Part shown: one piece after another, positions 6,372 to 14,162 of the stretch
Numbering within the stretch: position 1 is the stretch's first letter
Layout: each line of letters begins with the position of its first letter
Virus record (IMG/VR): IMGVR_UViG_3300035099_000469
Location: 1 to 44,376 of that record
Reading direction: 5' to 3' (one strand)
Source: a virus
Length of the DNA: 44,376 nucleotides
The notes under the pieces: model-generated
Database searches by the model: none
Seen by the model: the letters and a program-made list of their open reading frames with translations, nothing else
What the model was told of the DNA's origin: nothing
Translations under genes and position numbers: made by a program

Positions 6372-8818
6372 TGGACGGCCTGGACCTCATCCGCCGGAAC
6401 ACGCCCGCGGGCCTGCGGGAGCCGCCGCAGTGGGTCTGCTGGCGCTCCGAGAACGCCCCGGACGGCCGGTCCCGCAAGGTGCCCTGCGACCCCAAGACGG
6501 GCCGGCCGGCCAGTAGCACCGACCCGGCGGCGTGGAGCGCCTTCGAGCAGGCGCTGGAGGCCTGCGCCGGCGGCGGCTACGCCGGCGTGGGGTTCGTCTT
6601 CACCGCCGCCGATCCCTTCTGCGGCATCGACCTGGACGACTGCCGCGACGAGGCTGGCACGCTGGCCGGCTGGGCGGCCGCGATCGTGGGGGAGCTGGCG
6701 AGCTACGCGGAGATCAGCCCGTCCGGCCGAGGCGTCAAGGTGTTCGTCCGGGCGGTCAAGCCGGGGCCGCGGTGCCGTACGGCGTGCGAGGGCGGCGAGG
6801 TCGAGCTGTACGACCGCGACCGGTTCTTCACCGTCACGGGCCACGTGCTACCGAACGTCCGCGGCGACGCGGAAGAGCGGCAGGCGCAGGTAGACGCGCT
6901 GTACGAGCGGCTGTTCGGGCCGGCCGACAACGATGCTTCCGCGACCGGCCCGGCGGGTGCGCCACGCGAGTTTACGGCGGCCGCCCCGTGCGTGCTCTCC
7001 GACGACGAGATCATCCGCCTGGCCGGAAGCCTCAGGCGGAAGAGCGGCGCGGGGCAGAAGTTCGCCGACCTGTTCGAGGGCCGCTGGGAGGGCTACTTCG
7101 GCTCGGCCAGCGAGGCCGATTCGTCGCTGTGCTGGACGCTGGTGTATTACACCAAAGACCCCGGCCAGATCGACCGCCTCTTCCGCCGGTCGGGCCTGTA
7201 CCGCCCGAAGTGGGACGAGCGGCACGGCCGGGCGACCTACGGGCAACTGACCATCGAAAAGGCCCTGGCCGGCGTGACCGGGCAGTACACACCGCCGAAG
7301 CGCTGGGCTGCACACGAGCGAACGGACGCCGCAACGGATACCACCGGCGACCCGCCCGACGAGCTGCCGCCGCTGTATCGGCCGGACGTGGTGGCCCGGC
7401 TGTTCCGCGAGGCGAACGCCCGGCTGATCTACTGGCGTGACGTGTTCCACCTGTACGGCAGGACGTGCTATCAGCCGCTGACTGAGGCCGAGCTGGGTGC
7501 CCGCGTCGCGGCCTTCATCACGGAGGTGGGCTGGTGGGCCCGGCCGGCCCGCAAGGTCGGACTGGCTTACGAGAAAGGGGCCATCCCGCACCCGGACTAC
7601 GGCGACCTGATGGTGGTGCTGGAGAAGGTCGTCCCCAAGGTCGCCCACATCCGCGAGATCTTCCTGCAACTGAAGATCGACTACCTGCCCGACGCGACCG
7701 ACGCCCCGATCTGGCTGACCTACTTCACGCGGCCGCTGGCGGTAGAGTTGCTAGCCTGCGCCAACGGATTGCTGCACCTGCCGACGGGGCGGCTGCACCC
7801 GCACGACGAGGAGCTGTTCGCGCTCAACGCGGTGGACTACGACTACGAACCGCGGGCCCCCGCCCCGTCCGCCTGGCTGGCGTTTCTGTATGACCTGTTC
7901 GGGGACGACCTGGAGTCGGTCGAGACGCTCCAGGAGCTGTTCGGCTACTTCCTCCTGCCGGACACCCGCCAGGAGAAGATCGGCCTGATCGTCGGCCCCA
8001 AGCGGAGCGGCAAGGGCACCATCGGCCGGGTGCTCACGGGTCTGCTGGGCAAGGCCAACGTGTGCGCCCCGACGCTGGCCAGCCTGGGGACGAACTTCGG
8101 CCTGTGGCCCCTGCTGCACAAGCCCCTGGCAATCATCAGCGACGCCCGATTGAGCGGCCGGACCGATCAGGCGGTGGTGGTCGAGCGGCTGCTGAGCATC
8201 AGCGGCGAGGACACCATCACGGTGGACCGCAAGCACCTGGCCCCGTGGACGGGCAAGCTGCCGACGCGGTTCCTGATCCTGACCAACGAGCTGCCGAAGC
8301 TGTCGGACGCCTCGGGCGCGCTGGCCAGCCGCTTCGTGCTGCTGTGTCTGACGCGGTCGTTCTACGGGCGCGAGGACATGCTGCTGACGGACCGGCTGCT
8401 GGAGGAACGCCCGGGCATCCTGAACTGGGCGATCCAGGGCTGGCGGCGACTGAACGAGCGCGGCTACTTCGTCCAGCCCGGGGCGTCGGAGGAGGCGCTC
8501 CGGCAGCTCGAAGACCTGGCCTCGCCGATCAACGCCTTCGTTCGCGAGCGGTGCATTGTGGGGCCGGACCGGTCGGTCGAGGCGGGCGAGCTGTTCGCGG
8601 CGTGGCGGACCTGGTGCGAGGAGACGGGCCGGGCCCACGCGGGAACGATCCAGGGCTTCGGGCGCGACCTGCGGGCGGCGGTGCCGGGGTTGCGGATGTC
8701 ACAGCCGCGGGTGGAGGGTGGTCGGACGCGGTTCTACGAGGGCCTCGCGCTGGCGGAGGACGAGCAAGCCACGGGTTTGGCTGGCACGCTTGGCACGCAT
8801 GGAACGCGATCCTGGTAA
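6371..8818 (+). CDS. Primase-polymerase/helicase of NrS-1 / D5 phage type
   Basis: An 815-aa replication protein. Residues about 85-91 (GIDLDDC), then EISPSGRGVKVF and ELYDRDRFFTVTG, are the AEP-type primase/polymerase motifs seen in NrS-1-like proteins (metal-binding Asp pair, His/Arg and second Asp). The C-terminal half is a D5-type superfamily 3 helicase: Walker A GPKRSGKGT at about 541-549, acidic ISDARLSG at about 590, and sensor segment RFLILTNELPKL at about 630. It starts on the TGATG overlap with the previous gene. It would prime and unwind the element's DNA. The last residues (GTLGTHGTRSW) are encoded by a 9-bp repeat that continues downstream. A second, unrelated primase-helicase is at 36482-38935. 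Confidence 0.88.
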   Translation: MDGLDLIRRNTPAGLREPPQWVCWRSENAPDGRSRKVPCDPKTGRPASSTDPAAWSAFEQALEACAGGGYAGVGFVFTAADPFCGIDLDDCRDEAGTLAGWAAAIVGELASYAEISPSGRGVKVFVRAVKPGPRCRTACEGGEVELYDRDRFFTVTGHVLPNVRGDAEERQAQVDALYERLFGPADNDASATGPAGAPREFTAAAPCVLSDDEIIRLAGSLRRKSGAGQKFADLFEGRWEGYFGSASEADSSLCWTLVYYTKDPGQIDRLFRRSGLYRPKWDERHGRATYGQLTIEKALAGVTGQYTPPKRWAAHERTDAATDTTGDPPDELPPLYRPDVVARLFREANARLIYWRDVFHLYGRTCYQPLTEAELGARVAAFITEVGWWARPARKVGLAYEKGAIPHPDYGDLMVVLEKVVPKVAHIREIFLQLKIDYLPDATDAPIWLTYFTRPLAVELLACANGLLHLPTGRLHPHDEELFALNAVDYDYEPRAPAPSAWLAFLYDLFGDDLESVETLQELFGYFLLPDTRQEKIGLIVGPKRSGKGTIGRVLTGLLGKANVCAPTLASLGTNFGLWPLLHKPLAIISDARLSGRTDQAVVVERLLSISGEDTITVDRKHLAPWTGKLPTRFLILTNELPKLSDASGALASRFVLLCLTRSFYGREDMLLTDRLLEERPGILNWAIQGWRRLNERGYFVQPGASEEALRQLEDLASPINAFVRERCIVGPDRSVEAGELFAAWRTWCEETGRAHAGTIQGFGRDLRAAVPGLRMSQPRVEGGRTRFYEGLALAEDEQATGLAGTLGTHGTRSW

Positions 8819-8909
8819 TTGCGGAAAACTTTCGGGCCTATTGGTTTGATCGAGGGAAGTAAAAAAAAGAGCTGCAATAGGGTGGATCGCGTGCCATGCG
8901 TGCCGCGCG
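8782..8909. repeat. 9-bp repeats and 21-bp inverted repeat around A-rich core; candidate origin
   Basis: TGGCACGCT, TGGCACGCA and TGGAACGCG follow one another with period 9 at 8782, 8791 and 8800 in the end of the primase gene. A 21-bp segment at 8792-8812 recurs inverted at 8884-8904 with a single mismatch. The 71 bp between (8813-8883) include an A8 run and are AT-rich for this window. Iterons beside an A/T tract right after a primase-helicase gene suggest a replication origin. This is inferred only. Confidence 0.5.
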
Positions 8910-8939
8910 GGCCGAAACGGGACCAAGGAGAGCGTGACG

Positions 8940-9182
8940 ATGAGCCTGGACTTGAACAAGGTGGCGGCCACCCCGGAGTGGATCCGCCGGCTCCCGCTGT
9001 CTCCGACCTGCCTGCTGTGCGGGGCGGACAGCGAGATCATCGGCGTGTGGGTGCGGCCCAAGAGCAACGGCGGCCAACGGCTGGTGTTCTACTCCCTGTG
9101 CCGGCCGTGTACCCGGCACGCGGACGAGAAGGCCGACCTGATCGAGCGGATCCTCGAAGGCCGGCTGGCCCAACTCAACTGA
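8940..9182 (+). CDS. Small zinc-binding protein (80 aa)
   Basis: Begins MSLDLNKVAATPEWIRR. It carries a CLLCGAD knuckle at about residue 28 and a second pair in YSLCRPCTRH, giving a C-x2-C ... C-x2-C-x3-H zinc site. A good ribosome-binding site (AAGGAGAG) precedes the ATG at 8940; the GTG at 8934 is less likely. It sits between the primase-helicase and the AlpA-like gene, so a nucleic-acid-binding role in replication or control is plausible. The specific family is not recognised. Confidence 0.7.
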   Translation: MSLDLNKVAATPEWIRRLPLSPTCLLCGADSEIIGVWVRPKSNGGQRLVFYSLCRPCTRHADEKADLIERILEGRLAQLN

Positions 9183-9337
9183 GGGCGACCACGCGCCGGA
9201 CATGCCCGGCGGGCATCTGCGCGGCCCGCGGTGCAGCGCGGCGCAGCGGGACGGTCGGCAAGGCGTCGGCGCGGTGCCGATAGCGCCGCGAGGCCGCGGG
9301 TGCGACGCGGCAGATTAAGTGGAAAGGAGGTCTCCCC

Positions 9338-9733
9338 ATGCTACGTGCAACGGAGCGCGAACTGGTGGCCGCCAGGAAGGTCGCCGACGCCGTGACAGAA
9401 TTCCTGATTGCTTGGGACGAAGGTCGGCGACTCCGGACGCCTGAGGAAAGCAGGCCCCAGGTCGAGGTGAAGCTGCCGGAATGGCCACCCGTCCCAAGGC
9501 CGGGGCCCGAGCTTCCGCAGGAGCCAAAGCTCCCGCCGGCAGACCCTGGCCAGCTCATCGGGGTAAAGGAACTGGCGAAGCTCTTGGGATGCGGGTCCCG
9601 CACCATCTACCGGCTCGCCGACAGCGGGCGGATGCCGCGCCCTCGCAAGGTTGGCGGCCTCGTTCGGTGGTCGCTCATGGAGATCAGGAAGTGGGTCGAG
9701 GACGGCTGCCCGAAGGATCACCGCAGGCGGTAA
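9338..9733 (+). CDS. AlpA/excisionase-family HTH protein (131 aa)
   Basis: The C-terminal half is a standard helix-turn-helix_17 (excisionase/AlpA) domain: LIGVKELAKLLGCGSRTIYRL at about 69-89, then ADSGRMPRPRKVGGLVRW and IRKWVEDG. The N-terminal half is a helix followed by a Pro-rich linker. A strong ribosome-binding site (AAAGGAGG) lies 7 bases before the ATG. Its position immediately before a large serine recombinase suggests it is the recombination-directionality or transcription factor of that element. The preceding 150 bp (9183-9337) contain no gene that I can see. Confidence 0.85.
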   Translation: MLRATERELVAARKVADAVTEFLIAWDEGRRLRTPEESRPQVEVKLPEWPPVPRPGPELPQEPKLPPADPGQLIGVKELAKLLGCGSRTIYRLADSGRMPRPRKVGGLVRWSLMEIRKWVEDGCPKDHRRR

Positions 9734-9734
9734 C

Positions 9735-9818
9735 GGGTCCTTCCGGCGTTTTCCGGGAGGCGTACCGCCGCGAGAACGGCACCGGAGCGGGTTTGTTTCG
9801 TTCGACGGCGCGCGCACA
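9735..9818 (+). repeat. Dispersed 84-bp structured repeat, copy 1
   Basis: It starts one base after the HTH stop. Landmarks are GGGTCCTTCCG, a 19-bp variable stretch, CCGCCGCGAGAACGGC, CCGGAGC, then a T-rich GTTTGTTTCGTTCG and a GCGC run. The same landmarks at the same spacing occur inverted at 35870-35953. Here the variable part forms an 8-bp hairpin (CCTTCCGG / CCGGGAGG, one G-U). It lies in a 235-bp stretch with no gene. Confidence 0.65.
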
Positions 9819-10010
9819 GCCGACCACGCCTCCTGCCACGCGCGGCGCTGCCCCTGGCTGGCCGGCCGGGAGCCGTCCGGGATCGACCCGCACGGTTTTC
9901 AGACGGAAAGCAGCCCGCCGATGCTTGACACGCTGGCCATCGTGACCGCAAGGTGGACGTAAGACGCGATGACACAGGCACTTGCGACAGAGCAACAGGA
10001 GGCAAGAACG

Positions 10011-11324
10011 ATGATCGCGACGGTCACGACGCCGGCAGTGGCCTACCTGCGCCGGTCCACCGACAAGCAGGAACAGAGCATCGCCGACCAGCGGAGCGAG
10101 ATCGAACGGTACGCCCGCGACCGCGGCTTCCGCATCGTCCGGGAGTACGTGGACGACGCCATCAGCGGCACCTCGGCCGAACAGCGGCCCGGCTTTCAGA
10201 AGATGATCGCCGACGCCCCGGCCGGCGGCTTCAAGGCGGTGATCGTCTGGAACTCCGACCGCTTCAGCCGCGGCGACGTGACCGAGACCGAGTATTACCG
10301 CTTCCTGCTCCGCAAGGCCGGCGTGACCGTCCTGAGCGTCACCGAGGATTACCTCGCCCGCGAGGGCATCGACGGCGACGTGTTGCGAACCGTCAAGCAG
10401 TTCCAGAACCGCCAATACTCGATCAGCCTCTCGCAGAACACGCTCCGCGGGCAGATCAGCTCGGTGACGGCGGCGGCCAACCCGTTCCGCTGGAGCACGA
10501 AGTACTTCGATCCCGAGACGGGGCTGAGCGACTCCGGCGGGCGGTACTACCACGCCGGGCTGGGGCGCTGGCCGAATCGTGATCCCATCGGGGAAGTCGG
10601 TGGCCTCAACCTCTACGCCTATGTGCACAACGATCCGGTGAACCGGGTCGATCCCTTCGGGTACATGGCCATTCCGTGCCCGTGGCTCTTCACCGATCCG
10701 TCCCGCTGCGGGTCGTGCCCGGGAAAGCCGCAGTCACAACCGGCGACGCAGCCCGACTCGCAACCCGCTTCACAACCAAAGGAAAGCGAAGGCTGGAAGA
10801 AAGCAAAGAACATAGATGACTGCCGTATGGGTCCTCCACCTGGAGGTAACCCGGGGAACTGTCCAGATCCGTCGCCGGGACTCCTATTGTGCATGGCATT
10901 CAAGGAGTCCAGCTTTGACCCAACACCCGGCAAAGGGGACGTCCGTGGCATGGGCAAGATGAGCGAAGCCGCGTGCAAAGACGTGGATGCTGCCTACAAG
11001 CAGCCCCCGGGCACGTGCTGGAACAAGGTGAACAGCGGCGATGCGTGTGCGCAACAGCAGATGATGGATGCATATATGCGCGTACTCCTCGGCAGATCGA
11101 AATGTGACACAGACGAAGCGCTGAAGCGCTACGGAGGTTGGGCCAAGAAGCCCAAAGAGGGTAAAGACCGGTACGTCGATCCAATCCGCAACTGTGAACA
11201 CTGCGTTCAGGGAATACTGAATGGCCGACCCTGTCGCGATGTTCCAGAGTCAGAACTGAAATCCTGCTTTGAGAAGCTGACCGAGGAATCCAGGGAAGCA
11301 AATCGGCGCTGGGACCGCCGTTAG
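10011..11324 (+). CDS. Serine recombinase catalytic domain fused to RHS core and lysozyme-like tip
   Basis: Residues 1-150 are the resolvase catalytic domain of a large serine recombinase: VAYLRRSTDKQEQS with nucleophile Ser16, then YVDDAISGTSAEQRPGFQ and VWNSDRFSRGD. At LRGQIS the family sequence stops and an RHS-associated core begins without frame change (NPFRWSTKYFDPETGLSDSG, then RDPIGE, LNLYAYVHNDPVNRVDPFG). A linker rich in Gln/Pro/Ser leads to a C-terminal domain with CMAFKESSFDP (candidate catalytic Glu near 299), GMGKMSEAAC and many Cys residues, resembling a lysozyme or transglycosylase toxin tip. The ATG at 10011 has AGGAGG upstream; 9969 is an alternative. The recombinase has lost its DNA-binding half and cannot be a normal integrase. 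It could be genuine or an assembly chimera. Confidence 0.75.
   Translation: MIATVTTPAVAYLRRSTDKQEQSIADQRSEIERYARDRGFRIVREYVDDAISGTSAEQRPGFQKMIADAPAGGFKAVIVWNSDRFSRGDVTETEYYRFLLRKAGVTVLSVTEDYLAREGIDGDVLRTVKQFQNRQYSISLSQNTLRGQISSVTAAANPFRWSTKYFDPETGLSDSGGRYYHAGLGRWPNRDPIGEVGGLNLYAYVHNDPVNRVDPFGYMAIPCPWLFTDPSRCGSCPGKPQSQPATQPDSQPASQPKESEGWKKAKNIDDCRMGPPPGGNPGNCPDPSPGLLLCMAFKESSFDPTPGKGDVRGMGKMSEAACKDVDAAYKQPPGTCWNKVNSGDACAQQQMMDAYMRVLLGRSKCDTDEALKRYGGWAKKPKEGKDRYVDPIRNCEHCVQGILNGRPCRDVPESELKSCFEKLTEESREANRRWDRR
10476..10566 (+). repeat. 91-bp direct repeat in RHS core, copy 1
   Basis: Identical to 12998-13088 except for one base (C versus T in GACTCC/GATTCC). It encodes the conserved RHS core. 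The upstream neighbour is recombinase sequence and the downstream neighbour is the lysozyme-like tip. Confidence 0.95.
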
Positions 11325-11390
11325 TCGGCCGCCGCTCGGCACTGCACACGCTGGGCGGCTCTCCGGCAAATTACCAGCGGAGCGAGCACC

Positions 11391-12257
11391 ATGCAATCGA
11401 CCATGTTTCGATGTTTGAACTACATACTCTGTACGATCCCCAAGCGGCACAGTGTAGCGTGTGTGTTCAGTCTGGTCAGCGTATTGACGATCACGTCTTG
11501 TGTCCGCTCAGACAGGGTCTGCCCATGCTGGGACGGCTCAACAGACTGCGCAGGTAGCTGGCGCGTCGTCCAGGTGCCTGGATCGCCCTATAGAATAGCG
11601 TATGAAGATGACTGGGGGCGGAACGTGAATCGGCTCGTGGTGTGCCGATATGGCTCCCCTGTGTGGTTGATGGACGGGTTCCGCTGGCACTTGATGGCAG
11701 ATTGCGAGAAAGCCCCGTTCCCCCTGGGGTGCGATATTACGGGTGACGGCACTCAGGACATTGTCATCGGCCAGTGGGACGGTTCGGCTCGAGGGGCGAT
11801 GACATACACGATTCTCGGGCTTGGCGAAACAGTTAGCATCATTGCAGTGCTGAATGCTCCGGATGCTGGCGGGCAGTTCGTTGACTTCGATGGCGATGGG
11901 ATCTGGGAGTTGGAAACGGAAGACGACACGTTTGAGTTCTGGGAAGGGTTGTCCCGCCGTTCGTTGCCTCCGCCCAAGGTCGTTTTGCGATTTCAGAATG
12001 GCCGATATACTCTATCCACGGATGACATGGCGCGGCTTGTTACGGAGGAGGATAATACTCGCATTTGGATTACGGCGAGGCTCGTGGAACTGATATACAG
12101 GGGTCGAATGGAAGACGCGTGGGCTCTCTTGGATGGGAGTCGGGAGATGGTCGGCGGTGATTCGGAGAACATTCGGAGCGCCATTCTGTCATGCCTGGCA
12201 AGAAGCCCGTATGGCAGCGAGATCTTGAATTGGAACCGATGCGCTGCGGCGAAGTAA
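11391..12257 (+). CDS. Predicted lipoprotein, candidate immunity protein for RHS tip
   Basis: A 288-aa protein with a hydrophobic signal segment (ACVFSLVSVLTITSC) ending in a lipobox-like Cys, so it is probably anchored in a membrane facing the periplasm. Two Asp-rich loops (DITGDGTQD, DFDGDGIWE) look like calcium-binding FG-GAP/VCBS-type turns. It follows the RHS-lysozyme-like tip by 66 bases with its own GGAG site. RHS toxins are usually followed by their immunity gene, and a periplasmic lipoprotein is the expected kind of inhibitor for a wall-cutting toxin. The family is not recognised, so the immunity role is inferred from position and localisation. The gene has lower GC than its neighbours, which fits tip/immunity cassettes acquired by transfer. 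Confidence 0.7.
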   Translation: MQSTMFRCLNYILCTIPKRHSVACVFSLVSVLTITSCVRSDRVCPCWDGSTDCAGSWRVVQVPGSPYRIAYEDDWGRNVNRLVVCRYGSPVWLMDGFRWHLMADCEKAPFPLGCDITGDGTQDIVIGQWDGSARGAMTYTILGLGETVSIIAVLNAPDAGGQFVDFDGDGIWELETEDDTFEFWEGLSRRSLPPPKVVLRFQNGRYTLSTDDMARLVTEEDNTRIWITARLVELIYRGRMEDAWALLDGSREMVGGDSENIRSAILSCLARSPYGSEILNWNRCAAAK

Positions 12258-13156
12258 TCCTGCCGAGCGCCTGGCTTGTCGCCGACATGAACTGTGACGG
12301 AGTGGCGAACTTCGCGGACATCAACTGCTTCGTGGCCGCGGCGGGCAATTGCCCGCCCAATCCCGACCCGTACGCCTGCGCCCCGTGCGACTGCCTCAAC
12401 GGGGACCTGAACGGCGACGGGGTAGTCGATTTCGCGGACATCAACCTGTTCGTGGGGACGATCGGCGCGGTGGGCGCGCAGACGCAGTATTCCTGGGACG
12501 GTGAGAACCGGCTGATTGGGGCCGAGCCCTCAACGGCAACGCCGCCCGACGGCACACAGAAAGCCGAGTACCTGTATGACTACCTGGGCCGTCGCGTGCA
12601 GAAGCGGGTCTGGACGTACGCGGGCGGGAGCTGGGGCGCGCCGGTCGTGCGGCGGTTCGTGTATGCGGGCTGGCGCATCGTGCTGGAGCTGGACGGCGAC
12701 AATCAGGTGGTGCGGAAGTACACGTGGGGCCTCGACCTGGCCGGGCAGAGCGGCGCGTTCAACAGCCTGAAGGATGCCGGCGGGATCGCCGGACTACTGG
12801 CGATGTCCGATCCGAACGATCCCAATGATCCGAACGACTCGTTCGGCGAGTTCGCGTACTTCTACGATGCGCACGGCAACGTCGGGCAGGTTGTGGACTG
12901 GGCGCACGACCCGAACGATCCGGCCGGCCCGCTGGTGGCGAAATACGAATATGACGCGTTCGGGAACATCACCTCACAGTCCGGCTCGTACGCGGCAGCC
13001 AACCCGTTCCGCTGGAGCACGAAGTACTTCGATCCCGAGACGGGGCTGAGCGATTCCGGCGGGCGGTACTACCACGCCGGGCTGGGGCTGGTAATCGGCA
13101 TGGAAATGGGACCCAGATCGGCGAGGAAAACGGGCCCACCTACATCAATAGAATAG
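12191..13156 (+). pseudogene. Orphan dockerin-RHS fragment without N-terminus or tip
   Basis: The recognisable part begins near 12275 with two dockerin type I-like calcium loops (DMNCDGVANFADIN and DLNGDGVVDFADIN), followed by YD repeats (QYSWDGENRLIGA, EYLYDYLGRRVQKRVW, FAYFYDAHGNVGQV, YEYDAFGNITSQSG) and the RHS core. It breaks off after YYHAGLG into an unrelated short tail (LVIGMEMGPRSARKT). The nominal ATG at 12191 lies inside the lipoprotein gene and is not a credible start. It is the left half of an rhs gene whose secretion and N-terminal parts are missing and whose tip is lost. Dockerin loops within an RHS protein are typical of Phycisphaerae-like planctomycetes in my experience. The DPNDPNDPND segment is low complexity. 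Confidence 0.75.
12998..13088 (+). repeat. 91-bp direct repeat in RHS core, copy 2
   Basis: Matches 10476-10566 at 90 of 91 positions. Recombination between the two copies would delete 2522 bp (tip, lipoprotein and dockerin-RHS half) or produce tandem copies. Confidence 0.95.
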
Positions 13157-13426
13157 TCATCCTTCCACCGCATGAGAAGCACTCACGATTCGGGGAAACG
13201 CCTGGTTCGCTGCGGGGAGGGGAAAGAAGCCCAAGGAAGGGGTCTGGGGAAACCTGCGGAGCTGGTTTCCCCAGGGCCGCATGGCGGAATCATGCGACTT
13301 GGTCCGCCGGCGGCGGGGCCGGATGGCGGTCGGCGCGGGAATCGCCGGGATAATCGGCATCCCATTGCACAGGGACTTCTGCGTGCCGGCGCGGGAATCG
13401 GCGGCCGGATCGGCATCGGTTCGCGT
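13157..13426. other. Gene-free stretch with strong hairpin and short repeats
   Basis: No gene seen. It holds a perfect 11-bp inverted repeat, CTGGGGAAACC at 13244-13254 and GGTTTCCCCAG at 13264-13274, with a 9-base loop and no T-run. GGCGCGGGAATCG occurs twice (near 13336 and 13389), each followed by a variant of ATCGGCATC. This may be debris of the IS21 element end. Confidence 0.5.
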
Positions 13427-13690
13427 TCATTCGGTTTTTCTTCCTTTCTTGGACTTCATGGACTCGCGGAAGCGGTAGCTCTCGCCGCTCAGCTCGAAGA
13501 TGTGGCAGCGGTGGGTCAGGCGATCGAGGAGGGCGGCGGTCATGCGTTCGCCCTGGAAGACCTGGCCCCAGTCGCTGAAGGCCAGGTTGCTGGTGATCAG
13601 CAGGCTGGCCCGTTCGTAGCGGTCGGCGAAGACCTGGAAGAGCAGTTCGGCGCCGCCGCGGCCGGGGCTGCCCGAGGCCGACATCGCCGA
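13427..13690 (-). pseudogene. istB: IS21-family istB (ATPase) C-terminal remnant
   Basis: Reading from about 13690 leftwards, [36 protein letters not shown] and [15 protein letters not shown] are the C-terminal third of the IS21 helper ATPase IstB, including the sensor segment (ITSN). The Walker A and B part and istA are absent. The fragment is cut where a GIY-YIG/DUF4357 gene fragment begins on the other strand, so the junction near 13680 marks a deletion or insertion edge. Not functional. Confidence 0.85.
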
Positions 13691-14162
13691 CATGGAGTAT
13701 TTCCTCGAACAGATCGTCATGATGATGCCCGTGCTCGGGTTCGGATTCCTTCAACCCAGCCCCCGCGTCGAAACGGCCGGGGTTCCCGCAGCCGAATCTC
13801 CGCTGTTCCGGCTAACGGCTGCCGGAGTGCACGCTGAGGCAAGGGTGATCGACGGCCAGTTCATCGTGCTGAAGGGGTCGACCGCACGAAAACAGGGCGT
13901 GGAATCATGGACGAGCTACAAGGGCCAGCGCACGGAACTGGTCGAAAGTGGCAGGATGGTTGAGGGTTCAGATCCGCAACTTCTCGTATTCGACGACAAC
14001 GTCTCCTTCGACAGCCCGAGCGCCGCGGCCGCCGTCGTCCTCGGGCGGAACTCGAATGGCCGCATCGAGTGGAAAGTCGCCGATACCGGCCGAACCTACG
14101 CGGAATGGCAGGATACGCAGCTCAAGCTCGCCGGTGTCGATGCCTCCACCGAGGACGAGTGA
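13672..14162 (+). pseudogene. GIY-YIG nuclease / DUF4357 protein, N-terminus lost
   Basis: The frame enters from the istB remnant and reads [24 protein letters not shown], the linker normally found after the GIY-YIG nuclease domain, then a central region and a DUF4357-like end (VFDDNVSFDSPSAAAAVVLG, then WKVADTGRTYAEWQ). The ATG at 13692 could be used, but the nuclease domain itself is missing. Intact relatives are about 280-300 aa and often accompany R-M genes; this is a 5'-truncated remnant, probably cut by the IS21 element. It might once have belonged to the defence cassette. Confidence 0.7.

Noticed and set aside
10476-13088. attL/attR of an integrated element
   Set aside because: The 91-bp repeats flank RHS parts in permuted order, and serine-integrase cores are normally only a few bases; better explained by tandem rhs genes.
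13244-13274. Rho-independent terminator
   Set aside because: The 11-bp stem is strong but there is no T-run on either strand; recorded only as a hairpin in a gene-free stretch.
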